This document shows, piece by piece, positions 36,439 to 45,001 of a stretch of 64,000 nt of DNA. The notes below the pieces were generated by a model. That model made no database searches and was not told where the DNA came from. It was given only the letters and a program-made list of their open reading frames with translations. The stretch covers positions 23,583 to 87,582 of the forward strand of contig CAYJAZ010000010.1 in assembly GCA_964368455.1 (NCBI GenBank), given 5' to 3'. The DNA is from CAYJAZ01 sp964368455. GTDB taxonomy: Bacteria; Desulfobacterota; Desulfovibrionia; Desulfovibrionales; Desulfovibrionaceae. Every line of letters starts with the position of its first letter. Within the stretch, counting starts at the first letter, position 1. The translations under genes and the position numbers were made by a program.

Positions 36439-38066
36439 TGCAATTATTAAACATTCAAAACCTTCATATCAGTTTTGCATACGCTAATGAAAATCAAGAA
36501 ATAAGCACGCATGAAGTGGTGCATGATGTGTCTTTTAGCCTTCAAGAAGGTGAATGTGTTGCCTTGGTTGGCGAAAGTGGGGCAGGAAAAACGCTCACAG
36601 CACGCTCTATTATTAATCTCTTGCCACAAGGAGCGTGTATAACAAGTGGAAAAATCATTTATCAAGAAAAAGATCTTGTTAAATGCAGTAAAAAAGAATT
36701 AAATTCAATAAGAGGCAAGGATATAGGCATGGTGTTTCAAGATCCCTTAGCCGGCTTAAATCCAGTACAAAAAATAGGCAAGCAAATTGCTGAAGCTTTG
36801 CAAATACATTCTCGATGCGATAAAAATACTGTTCTCAAGAGCACTTTAGAATTATTAGATTTAGTGCAAATAGATAGAGCAAAAGAAAGATTAAATTCGT
36901 ATCCACATCAATTATCTGGCGGGCAAAGACAAAGAGTGATGCTTGCTATAGCCATTGCTAATAGACCTAAATTGCTTATTGCTGATGAACCGACCACTTC
37001 TCTAGATGCAAATATTCAAAGAACGATATTAAAACTTTTATATTCGCTCACGCAGGAATTTAAAATGGGTTTAGTCTTGGTGAGCCATGATCTTGGAATG
37101 GTTCAACATTTTGCAGATACAGTAAATGTAATGCAAGATGGTAAGATTGTTGAGTCTTCAAAGGAAATATTCATAAATCCAAAACATGAATACACTCAAA
37201 AACTCTTGTCTCAAGAGCATTCTGATTATGCAAGTGAATTAAAACCTCATTCTCAAAGCATTATGCAAGTTGAAAGGCTTTGTGTGGACTATCCTAGACA
37301 AAGACAATCTTTATTTGAAAAAAAATCACACTTTACTGCACTTGATTCTATAAGTTTTTCTCTACAAAAGGGAGAATGTCTTGGAATAGTTGGCGAAAGT
37401 GGATCTGGAAAATCGAGCCTAGCCCTTGCTATTTTGCGATTAATCAAATCACAGGGAAAGATTGTTTTTTCTGGAACAAATTTTGAAAATTTTAACCATA
37501 CACAGATGGCTCCTTTTAGAAAGTATATTCAAGTTGTCTTTCAAGATCCTTATCTTTCATTGAATCCACGTATGAATATTATGGAAATTATTGGAGAAGG
37601 TTTACTTGTTCATGAAGAATTATCTGAAATAGAATTGATGAAAGCAATAGCAAAATCATTAATCGAAGTTGGATTAAGTATTGATTATATAAATAGATTT
37701 CCTCATGAACTTTCTGGCGGAGAAAGGCAAAGGGTGGCTATTGCAAGAGCACTTGTATTGCGTCCTGAAATTCTTATATTGGACGAACCTACTTCATCAT
37801 TAGACAGAACTTTACAATTTCAAATAATAGATTTGCTTAAAACTTTGCAAAAAAACTATGAAATGTCATTTATATATATAAGCCATGATCTTAGCTTGGT
37901 AAAAGGATTTTGCCAAAAAATAATTGTATTAAAAGATGGACAATGCCTTGAAAAGGGGTTTACAAGAGAAGTTTTTGAAAAACCAAAATCTGAATACGTT
38001 AAAACATTGTTGGCTTCATCAAATGCTATAAATTTAACTATTCAAAATAAAGCCATCTGTAGTTGA
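36438..38066 (+). CDS. yejF: peptide ABC transporter ATPase YejF (two ABC domains)
   Basis: 542-residue ATPase with two complete nucleotide-binding domains. The first has Walker A GESGAGKT near residue 51, signature LSGGQRQRV and Walker B LLIADEP. The second has Walker A GESGSGKS near 317, signature LSGGERQRV and Walker B LILDEPTSSLD. The double-ABC arrangement fits YejF, in contrast to split OppD/OppF. It powers the YejB-YejE pore. Last gene of the tight yej block; 270 bp separate it from the TonB receptor gene. Confidence 0.93.
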   Translation: MQLLNIQNLHISFAYANENQEISTHEVVHDVSFSLQEGECVALVGESGAGKTLTARSIINLLPQGACITSGKIIYQEKDLVKCSKKELNSIRGKDIGMVFQDPLAGLNPVQKIGKQIAEALQIHSRCDKNTVLKSTLELLDLVQIDRAKERLNSYPHQLSGGQRQRVMLAIAIANRPKLLIADEPTTSLDANIQRTILKLLYSLTQEFKMGLVLVSHDLGMVQHFADTVNVMQDGKIVESSKEIFINPKHEYTQKLLSQEHSDYASELKPHSQSIMQVERLCVDYPRQRQSLFEKKSHFTALDSISFSLQKGECLGIVGESGSGKSSLALAILRLIKSQGKIVFSGTNFENFNHTQMAPFRKYIQVVFQDPYLSLNPRMNIMEIIGEGLLVHEELSEIELMKAIAKSLIEVGLSIDYINRFPHELSGGERQRVAIARALVLRPEILILDEPTSSLDRTLQFQIIDLLKTLQKNYEMSFIYISHDLSLVKGFCQKIIVLKDGQCLEKGFTREVFEKPKSEYVKTLLASSNAINLTIQNKAICS

Positions 38067-38336
38067 TAGAATAATCTTTGAAAAGTATATACAATTTAGC
38101 TTTTATAAAAAATTAATGCTTAATGCTCAACTAAAAGAGATAAAACACACCCTAATAATTTGAAATAATATATGGAATATAAGAAGTTTTTGTTGACTTT
38201 TATCTGTGTTTTTATAATAATCAAATCTTGTTAGTCTAAACAAACTTTATTTGTTTCGTGGAATAGTTGCCTTTGAAGTTTTAGGAGATGTTTTAAAGTT
38301 AAACATGGTGTTTTCAAACAAATTTTAAGGAGAATT

Positions 38337-40931
38337 ATGAACAAGTTTGCTTTTATTTATGTGGCAGTTTCGCTTTTATCATTACCGCTTACTCTTTATG
38401 CCCAAGAAACACAAAACCAAGCAGAAGAGAATTCACAAAATCAAGAAGAAGAAGGAAGTTCGCAATTAGACATCTGGAGACTTGATACTGTTGAAATTTT
38501 TGGTAAAGTGAATGATAGCGGAAATATTACCCTAGACAAAAATCTTATTGAATTAGCCCCAAATTTTACAAATTCAATAAACGATCTTTTGCGTGGGCAA
38601 AGTTCAATACAATTTGACTCTACTTCAAGAAACAGTCTTTTGGGCGGCGAAATCACACCTCCTAAAATTTCTATTTTCGGTGCTAAACATTACGAAAATA
38701 ATTTTATGATTAATGGTGTAGGCAATAATAGCTATATAAATCCAGAGGGCTTCAATCCTACTCAAGGCATGGGCGGCGGACAAGATCAGATTACAAGCGA
38801 TTCACAAGCTTTGATTATCAGTCCAGATCTTGTAGACAGAGTTGAAGTTTATACTGAAAATGTTCCTGCGAAATACGGTGATTTCGTTGGTGGTGTTATA
38901 GATTCAAAGCTTAGAGATGCTGGAAATTCTTGGCATGTCAATGCAAATTATAAATACACAGGCAATGGCATGTCTCAGCTTCACTATCTAGACGGTCAAG
39001 AAGATGAAATTGCAATTACTGGTGGCGGTTTTCAACCTGATTTCAATAAACATAATGCTAGTTTTTCCTTTGATGGCCCAATTATCAAGGATACTTTAGG
39101 CATTGTTGCGGCATACAACACAACTCGTTCATTTATTCCTCAACATTTAGCAATTCAAAACAATAAAGAAGTGACAGAAAAGCGTACAAATGAGAATTAT
39201 ATGTTGCATCTCAATACGCTCAATAATGAAAAATTCTATCTTGGTTTCACAACTATTTATGCTCCATACCAAGCGACATATTATCAGCCAAACTTTAAAG
39301 ACGGCGGAGAATATGAAGTAAATGGTGGTGGCTTATACCTAATGCTTAATAGTGAATACAATTTTAGTTTTGGACAATGGAAAAATGATTTTGCCTATAT
39401 TTTCACCGAAGCTACTGCAAATGCAGAGGGTAATACAGTTTACAATTGGGGAGAAAGTAGTGTGCTTGATTGGGCAACACTCGAAGATCAAATACTTTGG
39501 CCTTGGAACCCTACAATCAGTCCTATCAACTATAGAAACTGGGACGGAACATTTCCAGATTCTACTATGACGCAAGATATGTATACATGGAACAGTTTAC
39601 TAGAGTTGAACACTATAGGAACAAATTTCTTACATGACATCTATTTAGGTTTTAATCTAAGCTATATAGCAGCAAAATCTTCAGAAGGTGCGGGGGAATA
39701 TTATGCAGATCCTATGAAAGATCCTACTGCAACAGGAAGTTATGAAGATGGTGTTGTAGCTGGCGAGCAATACGCTCAATCAAAAATCGTCTATGATGAA
39801 CAAAGCAATGAAGAGAATTTTACAAAATTTGCTTTCTTTATCGAAGATGAAATGACGTGGAAAAACTTAACTTTCCGTGCTGGTTTGCGAATGAGTTATG
39901 ACACGCTTATGGAAAATTTTGATATAGCACCTCGTTTGTTTGCAAATTATGACATTATGGGTGATGGACTTTACAATATCAATGCAGGCTATAACCGCTA
40001 TTATGGTTCACAAGTACTTGAAAGAGCATTACGCATTGCCCGTGAATATACTCCATATACTCGTACAAGTAGTACAGACCCTTGGGTGTCAGGTGGGCTT
40101 GTAGCTCCAAGTGTTTATTCTGATTTCACAAAATTAAAAAATCCATACACTGACGAATTAGCATTTGGTGCTTCAGCAAATATTGCAGATGCAGAATTTA
40201 AAGTTCGTGGTATCTACAGAAAATACGATGATCAGCTTGCTGGTGATATAATTGACGTAGACGGAAACTCAGTCTTTGTGTATTCAAACGAAGGCGAAAC
40301 AGAATATCTTGGCCTCACTCTTTCAGTTGAAAAATCTTTTGATTTAGGAAAATTTGGTAAGCATAATATAGGGCTTTCAGCAACTTTTTCTGAAACAAAA
40401 AGTGGAAGTTTTGACTGGACAAATGGAGCCTTTAGCGAAAATCCGAAGGATGAAGTATCGTCTGGACCTCCATTCTGGACAGCCTTACCTACAGATTTAG
40501 ACAATATTTATCTTGACGGTAAGTTGGTGTCTGCTCATTCTGTTCCTGCAAATAACTTCAATTCACCATTAATTATTTCTTATATTCATAATGCTAACTT
40601 CTTTGACGATGATTTACGCATCTTTGCGCAAGTTCGTTATGAACAAGGCGGAGACAGAGTTATCACAGCTTCTCCATCTGCTGTACTCAATCCAGAAAAC
40701 AATTTATACACTTATAGCTATACAACTGAAGAACAAAATGACGCTTTCTATACAGATATCAGTATTGATTACGATATGTTAGAGTATAAAAATAGTGTGC
40801 TTACACTTGAATTTGATGTCTATAACTTGTTTGATAATAAAAATATATCAAATGTATCAACAAGCCAAAGTGTTACAGGTTCATACTCTATGGGACGTCA
40901 AATGTATCTAGGTTTACGCTATACATACTAA
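38337..40931 (+). CDS. TonB-dependent outer-membrane receptor
   Basis: 864-residue receptor with a signal peptide (MNKFAFIYVAVSLLSLPLTLYA, cleaved before QE). A probable TonB box is LDTVEIFG at about 50-57. The plug domain runs to about residue 200 (SINDLLRGQSSI, PKISIFGAKHYENNFMINGVGN, DRVEVYTENVPAKYGDFVGGVID). A 22-strand beta-barrel rich in Tyr, Asn and Asp follows, ending in the aromatic terminal strand MYLGLRYTY. The ribosome site is AAGGAG. Placed after a PqqL/FusC-like protease and a YejABEF importer, it may bring a peptide or small protein into the periplasm. No siderophore genes or Fur-box-like sequence were seen. Confidence 0.9.
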   Translation: MNKFAFIYVAVSLLSLPLTLYAQETQNQAEENSQNQEEEGSSQLDIWRLDTVEIFGKVNDSGNITLDKNLIELAPNFTNSINDLLRGQSSIQFDSTSRNSLLGGEITPPKISIFGAKHYENNFMINGVGNNSYINPEGFNPTQGMGGGQDQITSDSQALIISPDLVDRVEVYTENVPAKYGDFVGGVIDSKLRDAGNSWHVNANYKYTGNGMSQLHYLDGQEDEIAITGGGFQPDFNKHNASFSFDGPIIKDTLGIVAAYNTTRSFIPQHLAIQNNKEVTEKRTNENYMLHLNTLNNEKFYLGFTTIYAPYQATYYQPNFKDGGEYEVNGGGLYLMLNSEYNFSFGQWKNDFAYIFTEATANAEGNTVYNWGESSVLDWATLEDQILWPWNPTISPINYRNWDGTFPDSTMTQDMYTWNSLLELNTIGTNFLHDIYLGFNLSYIAAKSSEGAGEYYADPMKDPTATGSYEDGVVAGEQYAQSKIVYDEQSNEENFTKFAFFIEDEMTWKNLTFRAGLRMSYDTLMENFDIAPRLFANYDIMGDGLYNINAGYNRYYGSQVLERALRIAREYTPYTRTSSTDPWVSGGLVAPSVYSDFTKLKNPYTDELAFGASANIADAEFKVRGIYRKYDDQLAGDIIDVDGNSVFVYSNEGETEYLGLTLSVEKSFDLGKFGKHNIGLSATFSETKSGSFDWTNGAFSENPKDEVSSGPPFWTALPTDLDNIYLDGKLVSAHSVPANNFNSPLIISYIHNANFFDDDLRIFAQVRYEQGGDRVITASPSAVLNPENNLYTYSYTTEEQNDAFYTDISIDYDMLEYKNSVLTLEFDVYNLFDNKNISNVSTSQSVTGSYSMGRQMYLGLRYTY

Positions 40932-40966
40932 AAGTTTCAAATAAAAAGATACTTATCCTCTAAATT

Positions 40967-40998
40967 AAGCCCTTCGTAAAAAACGGAGGGCTTTTTTT
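40967..40998 (+). terminator. rho-independent terminator after the TonB receptor gene
   Basis: AGCCCTTCGT pairs with ACGGAGGGCT (one G-U) across an A-rich loop, followed by seven T. Confidence 0.92.
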
Positions 40999-41083
40999 GA
41001 TGATGAAGCGAGGATTAAGTTTTTTGCAAAATTTCTTTAGCAAGCTCTATCTTTTAGCCTTATTATATTCATTTATTTGACAT

Positions 41084-41098
41084 ACTATAGACTATAGT
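41084..41098. promoter_or_regulatory. perfect palindrome ACTATAGACTATAGT upstream of cinA
   Basis: A 15-nt perfect palindrome around a central A, directly after TTGACA (41077-41082) and before TATAAT (41116-41121). The spacing of these two is too long (33 nt) for one promoter, so the palindrome may be an operator or part of overlapping promoters. Confidence 0.4.
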
Positions 41099-41169
41099 TT
41101 ACCGTAATTTTAGGCTATAATGTGAAATTTATCTCTATAAGAATTGGTAATAAGCAAAGGATATTCGCT

Positions 41170-41238
41170 ATGCAAACTAAAAATGCAGGAAGCTTCACAG
41201 GAGCAGGCGAGGCCACAGATAGAAACAAAATTTTATGA
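41170..41238 (+). CDS. candidate 22-residue leader ORF upstream of cinA
   Basis: A short frame starting MQTKNAGSFT and ending DRNKIL, with a good ribosome site (AAAGGA, about 9 nt upstream). Its TGA stop falls directly on the GAGGTG ribosome site of cinA (11 nt before the cinA ATG), an arrangement suited to translational coupling. Composition is unlike the AT-rich noise around it (GC-richer codons GGA GCA GGC GAG GCC). No homology is recognised; could be a chance frame. Confidence 0.35.
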   Translation: MQTKNAGSFTGAGEATDRNKIL

Positions 41239-41248
41239 GGTGATATAG

Positions 41249-42499
41249 ATGATTTGCGAAATAATTTCCATAGGTACGGAACTGTTGACTGGCAATACTG
41301 TCAACACGAACACCGCATATATAGCAAAAGTCATGATGGAACATGGACTTGATTTATATCATCAAAGTGTTGTTGGCGATAATCCCATAAGACTTAAAGA
41401 AAATTTAAGCAGAGCAATTATGCGTTCTGATATTGTTATAACTACAGGTGGACTTGGCCCTACTTACGATGACTTAACAAAGGAAACAATTTGTGAGCTT
41501 TTAGGGAAAAAACTTGTGGAAAACAAGGAAATAAGCAAAAATCTTAGAGAGCTCTACGCGAAATTAGGGGCAGAGCTGACAGAAGGGGCTCTAAAACAAG
41601 CATATATGCCAAGTGATGCAATAGTAATACCTAATGCAAATGGTACAGCCCCTGGTCTTATTTTAACAGATGAAAACAATAAAAAACTTATCATGCTTCC
41701 TGGCCCTCCAAGAGAGCTTATTCCTATGGTAGACGGATTTCTAAAGGACTATCTTTCACAACTTACAAAAAGAGTGATTGTTTGCAGAAATCTAAATAGC
41801 TATAATTACGGCGAATCTACTATTTTTGAATATATTAAAGACTTTGCAGAAAAATCAGTCAATCCTTCTATTGCAACATATGTGGCAGGCATTGAAGTAA
41901 TGATAAGAATTACAGCATCGGCTGAGGATAAAGCATCAGCAAATAAACTCCTTGATACAACGGAACAGAAAATAAGAAGCATATTACCTAAAGACGCAAT
42001 ATACGGAGTTGACGCTATAGGCATGGAATATGTAATTGTAGAAAAACTTCGTGAAAAGGGGCTTAAAGTTGCTACAGTCGAAAGTTGTACAGGTGGATTA
42101 CTCTCTAAGAGATTAACCGATGTGCCAGGTGCTTCCAAGGTTTTTGAATACGGAATATGTACATATAGTAATGAGAGCAAACGCAAAATGATAGGCACAA
42201 GTATGCTTGATGTCGCACTTGATGAACATGGGGCAGTATCGCCACAATGTGCCACAGCAATGGCACAAGGAGCTTTGGCACTCTCTAATGCTGATATTGC
42301 CATAGCGATAACTGGTATAGCAGGGCCAGAAGGTGGCAGTGCCGAAAAACCTGTAGGACTTGTGTATATTGCACTTGCCAAAAAAGATGGGGTAGAAGTG
42401 TATAAGCATATCTTTTCAGATCCTATCAGCCATACGAGAAATGAAGTGCGTAGCAGAACAACGACTACAGCACTTAATTGTTTGCTAAATTCAATCTAG
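41249..42499 (+). CDS. cinA: CinA: competence/damage-inducible protein, nicotinamide-nucleotide amidase
   Basis: 416-residue two-domain protein. The N-terminal MoCF-like domain has ISIGTELLTGNTVNTNT and ITTGGLGPTYDDLTKE, then MLPGPPRELIPM, and matches the COG1058 ADP-ribose pyrophosphatase half. The C-terminal PncC domain has VATVESCTGGLLSKRLTDVPGASKVFEYG and ITGIAGPEGGSAEKPVGLVYIAL and hydrolyses nicotinamide mononucleotide. The protein recycles or repairs pyridine nucleotide breakdown products. GAGGTG lies 7 nt before the ATG. It stands alone between a terminated receptor gene and the exported-protein array. Confidence 0.94.
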   Translation: MICEIISIGTELLTGNTVNTNTAYIAKVMMEHGLDLYHQSVVGDNPIRLKENLSRAIMRSDIVITTGGLGPTYDDLTKETICELLGKKLVENKEISKNLRELYAKLGAELTEGALKQAYMPSDAIVIPNANGTAPGLILTDENNKKLIMLPGPPRELIPMVDGFLKDYLSQLTKRVIVCRNLNSYNYGESTIFEYIKDFAEKSVNPSIATYVAGIEVMIRITASAEDKASANKLLDTTEQKIRSILPKDAIYGVDAIGMEYVIVEKLREKGLKVATVESCTGGLLSKRLTDVPGASKVFEYGICTYSNESKRKMIGTSMLDVALDEHGAVSPQCATAMAQGALALSNADIAIAITGIAGPEGGSAEKPVGLVYIALAKKDGVEVYKHIFSDPISHTRNEVRSRTTTTALNCLLNSI

Positions 42500-42531
42500 A
42501 AAAAGTAAATACAAATGTGTCTTTTGTCATA

Positions 42532-42559
42532 TTGACGCTTTCTTGTGTTAAGATATAAT
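42532..42559 (+). promoter_or_regulatory. sigma-70-type promoter of the exported-protein array
   Basis: TTGACG at 42532-42537, 16-nt spacer, TATAAT at 42554-42559, about 37 nt before the first ATG of the array at 42597. Confidence 0.75.
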
Positions 42560-42596
42560 TTTAGTAGTATTATAATTTTAACAGAAGGATGAAAAT

Positions 42597-43898
42597 ATGA
42601 AAAAGCTATTTAATCTTCTTTTTCTTGCAATGTGTTTAATTGGCACTCATGCTTTTGCAAATGAAGCAAGTTCAAATCAAACAATTTATTATGTTTCAAG
42701 TGAAGTAGGTAAAAACAATAACGATGGTTTATCTGCTCAAACACCATTTAAAAATATCCAAAAAGCTGTGAATGTAGCTAAAGAGGGCAGTTTAATAAAG
42801 ATTGCTCAAGGAAATTACTTTGGCCTTATGAGCACAGGTAATATCATAATGAAAACAGCTGTAAGTCTTGAAGGTGGTTATTCAAATGATTTTTCACAGC
42901 GTGATTTTTTGACTTATCAAACAAAAATTCAACCTCATAATAAGTCAAATAAAAGCGGTGCTAATCATCCTCTTTTGCGTATAGATGTTGCACAAGGCAA
43001 TATAGTCATTGATGGCTTACTCTTTGATAAAGGCGAATCCAATAATTATCATGTAAAAGATGGCTTTATTGAAGGGCTTGGCGGAATGCTTTTACATCCA
43101 CCACAAAAAAGTGGCAATAATATACCAAATGCTAAAATGCCACTTATTTCAGGGCCAAGTGCAGGTAGTTATAAGGGGGATTTAACAATCAAAAATTGCC
43201 TTTTCCTCAATGGAAATAATATGGGCATCAATATTCAGTCAGACGGTAAGACAAAGATTGAAAATTGTGTTTTTGTGAACAATGCTTTGTTTGCTATTGA
43301 AATGCGTGGTGGCAGTCCGTCAAAACGTGCTTTCTTAGAATTTGCAAACAATACAATTCTTTTCACATGGCCAAGAACAAAAGAAATGTCTGACTTAGGC
43401 TATGCCTTTAGAACACGTTCAGGTATGGATTATAATATACATAACAATATCTTTGGCTTTAGTTGGGTTGGTGTTGACACTACTCATGACGATAAAAATC
43501 GTCAAATTAATCTTGATAAGAATATGTTTCTTTTCAATAAAAAAGGCGATCTACTCATGACTTATGAGGGAACACTTTTCCCTGTGCCTGTTGATAGTTT
43601 TGGCGACATTGAAATCACAAGCGCACAAGACAATATAGCCCCAACAGATATGGCTATTATCGCAAATGCTTTGAATAGCGCTTATACAGCAAATTTCCTC
43701 ACAGCTTCTTACGAAGAAGATCTGAACCACGATCCAAATTCGCCGGCAAATCAATTGCGTGCAATGCTTGGGCAAAATCAGCAAGGAACAATATCTTCAA
43801 AAGTGAGTATGTATGCAAATAAATATCCTTATGAAGATGCTTTAAAGCTTTTTGGTGCTGTGCCTGATGTTGGTGCACAACTTTCTTCGCAAAAATAG
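42597..43898 (+). CDS. exported right-handed beta-helix protein
   Basis: 433-residue protein with a clear signal peptide (MKKLFNLLFLAMCLIGTHAFA). The start of the mature region, YYVSSEVGKNNNDGLSAQTPFKNIQKAVNVAKEGSLIKIAQGNY, is the N-terminal coil pattern of DUF1565/pectate-lyase-like solenoids. Beta-helix rungs follow (LTIKNCLFLNGNNMGINIQS, KTKIENCVFVNNALFAIEMRG, LEFANNTILF, YNIHNNIFGF). No catalytic motif of a polysaccharide lyase is recognised. Probably periplasmic or cell-surface. It leads a plus-strand array of exported proteins. Function unknown. Confidence 0.75.
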   Translation: MKKLFNLLFLAMCLIGTHAFANEASSNQTIYYVSSEVGKNNNDGLSAQTPFKNIQKAVNVAKEGSLIKIAQGNYFGLMSTGNIIMKTAVSLEGGYSNDFSQRDFLTYQTKIQPHNKSNKSGANHPLLRIDVAQGNIVIDGLLFDKGESNNYHVKDGFIEGLGGMLLHPPQKSGNNIPNAKMPLISGPSAGSYKGDLTIKNCLFLNGNNMGINIQSDGKTKIENCVFVNNALFAIEMRGGSPSKRAFLEFANNTILFTWPRTKEMSDLGYAFRTRSGMDYNIHNNIFGFSWVGVDTTHDDKNRQINLDKNMFLFNKKGDLLMTYEGTLFPVPVDSFGDIEITSAQDNIAPTDMAIIANALNSAYTANFLTASYEEDLNHDPNSPANQLRAMLGQNQQGTISSKVSMYANKYPYEDALKLFGAVPDVGAQLSSQK

Positions 43899-43926
43899 CA
43901 CAAATACACAAATACAAGGAGTGCAT

Positions 43927-44988
43927 ATGTATAAATTCATATTTTCTTTGATTTTATCTTTAGTTTTTATAGCTCCAAATATTTCTTTTGCTGTCGATCC
44001 TTTTCTGCAAGCGATAATGGCAAATGAATTTGACACAGCCAAATTAGAAAAACTCTTGCAAGAAGGCGGAAATATTAACGCAAAGGAAGAAAAAAGCGGC
44101 TTTACTCCTCTTATTATGGCTATTGGTGTACAAAAAAATGATTTAGTACGCTTTTTATTGCAAAAAAATGCAGATCCCAATATTGCTGATAAAAATGGCG
44201 TAAGTCCTCTTATGTATGCCTCCTTGCATAAAAATAAAGATATTTTATCGGCTTTAGTTGAAGCTAAGGCAGATGTGAATGCTAGAAATAGAGAAGGACG
44301 TACTGCTTTAATGCATGCTATTGCTGTTAATGATCCAATTGCTGTTAAATATCTTCTCGAAAATAATGCAGATATTAACGCACGTGATGCCTATGGCGAA
44401 ACTGCTCTTTATCAAGCTGTAGGTTTTGGTAATAGCTCTCTTTGTGCAGAATTAATAAAAGAGGGTGCAGATATAAATATTACTGCTACTAATGGCTATA
44501 CTCCGCTTATGCGTGCAGTTTATAATAAACCTGCTTCCTTGGTTAAATCTCTTATGCAAAATGGTATGAATAATAGCACGCTCCTCCCTCCAAAGATGAG
44601 CATTGAACAAGTTGCCCAAAAAAATCCAGACAGAGTGAATGTTTTAGCCCTCTTTGGTATTGTTGCTAAAGGAGTTATACCAAAACATTATGAATTTGAT
44701 CCTACACTTGCAGCAAATGCAAAGGCTGCATTGAGAGAATATTATGGAGATGATTTAGTGGATCTACTCTTTTTAGAAGCAAAACTTAGACCATTTAAAA
44801 ATTCAAAATATCCATATAATATAACACATTATTCTATGAAAGTAGGAATAATCCATAAAGTAAATGGAAAAAACCTTATGTCGACACAGGATATGCAAAT
44901 TTTTGGCGATGGTTCGCAAGCAAGAAATTATCGTTTTCTTGTGCCTATGAGTGGTGCAAAGGCAAAAGTTGAAGTTGAATATCCTTAG
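43927..44988 (+). CDS. exported ankyrin-repeat protein
   Basis: 353-residue protein with a signal peptide (MYKFIFSLILSLVFIAPNISFA). At least five ankyrin repeats occupy about residues 30-215: GFTPLIMAIGVQKNDLVRFLLQKNADPN, GVSPLMYASLHKNKDILSALVEAKADVN, GRTALMHAIAVNDPIAVKYLLENNADIN, GETALYQAVGFGNSSLCAELIKEGADIN and GYTPLMRAVYNK. A C-terminal region of about 140 residues is not recognised. AAGGAG precedes the ATG at 43927; longer upstream frames lack a ribosome site and would bury the signal peptide. Ankyrins bind proteins; partner unknown. Confidence 0.8.
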   Translation: MYKFIFSLILSLVFIAPNISFAVDPFLQAIMANEFDTAKLEKLLQEGGNINAKEEKSGFTPLIMAIGVQKNDLVRFLLQKNADPNIADKNGVSPLMYASLHKNKDILSALVEAKADVNARNREGRTALMHAIAVNDPIAVKYLLENNADINARDAYGETALYQAVGFGNSSLCAELIKEGADINITATNGYTPLMRAVYNKPASLVKSLMQNGMNNSTLLPPKMSIEQVAQKNPDRVNVLALFGIVAKGVIPKHYEFDPTLAANAKAALREYYGDDLVDLLFLEAKLRPFKNSKYPYNITHYSMKVGIIHKVNGKNLMSTQDMQIFGDGSQARNYRFLVPMSGAKAKVEVEYP

Positions 44989-45001
44989 AAAGGAATGCTA
45001 G

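Noticed and set aside
38193..38218. TTGACT ... TATAAT pair upstream of the TonB receptor gene
   Set aside because: The spacer is only 14 nt, too short for a normal sigma-70 promoter; the true promoter in the 270-bp gap was not fixed.
41806..42381. Minus-strand frame of 191 codons opposite cinA
   Set aside because: It is the antisense shadow of a well-conserved cinA gene, with no ribosome site.
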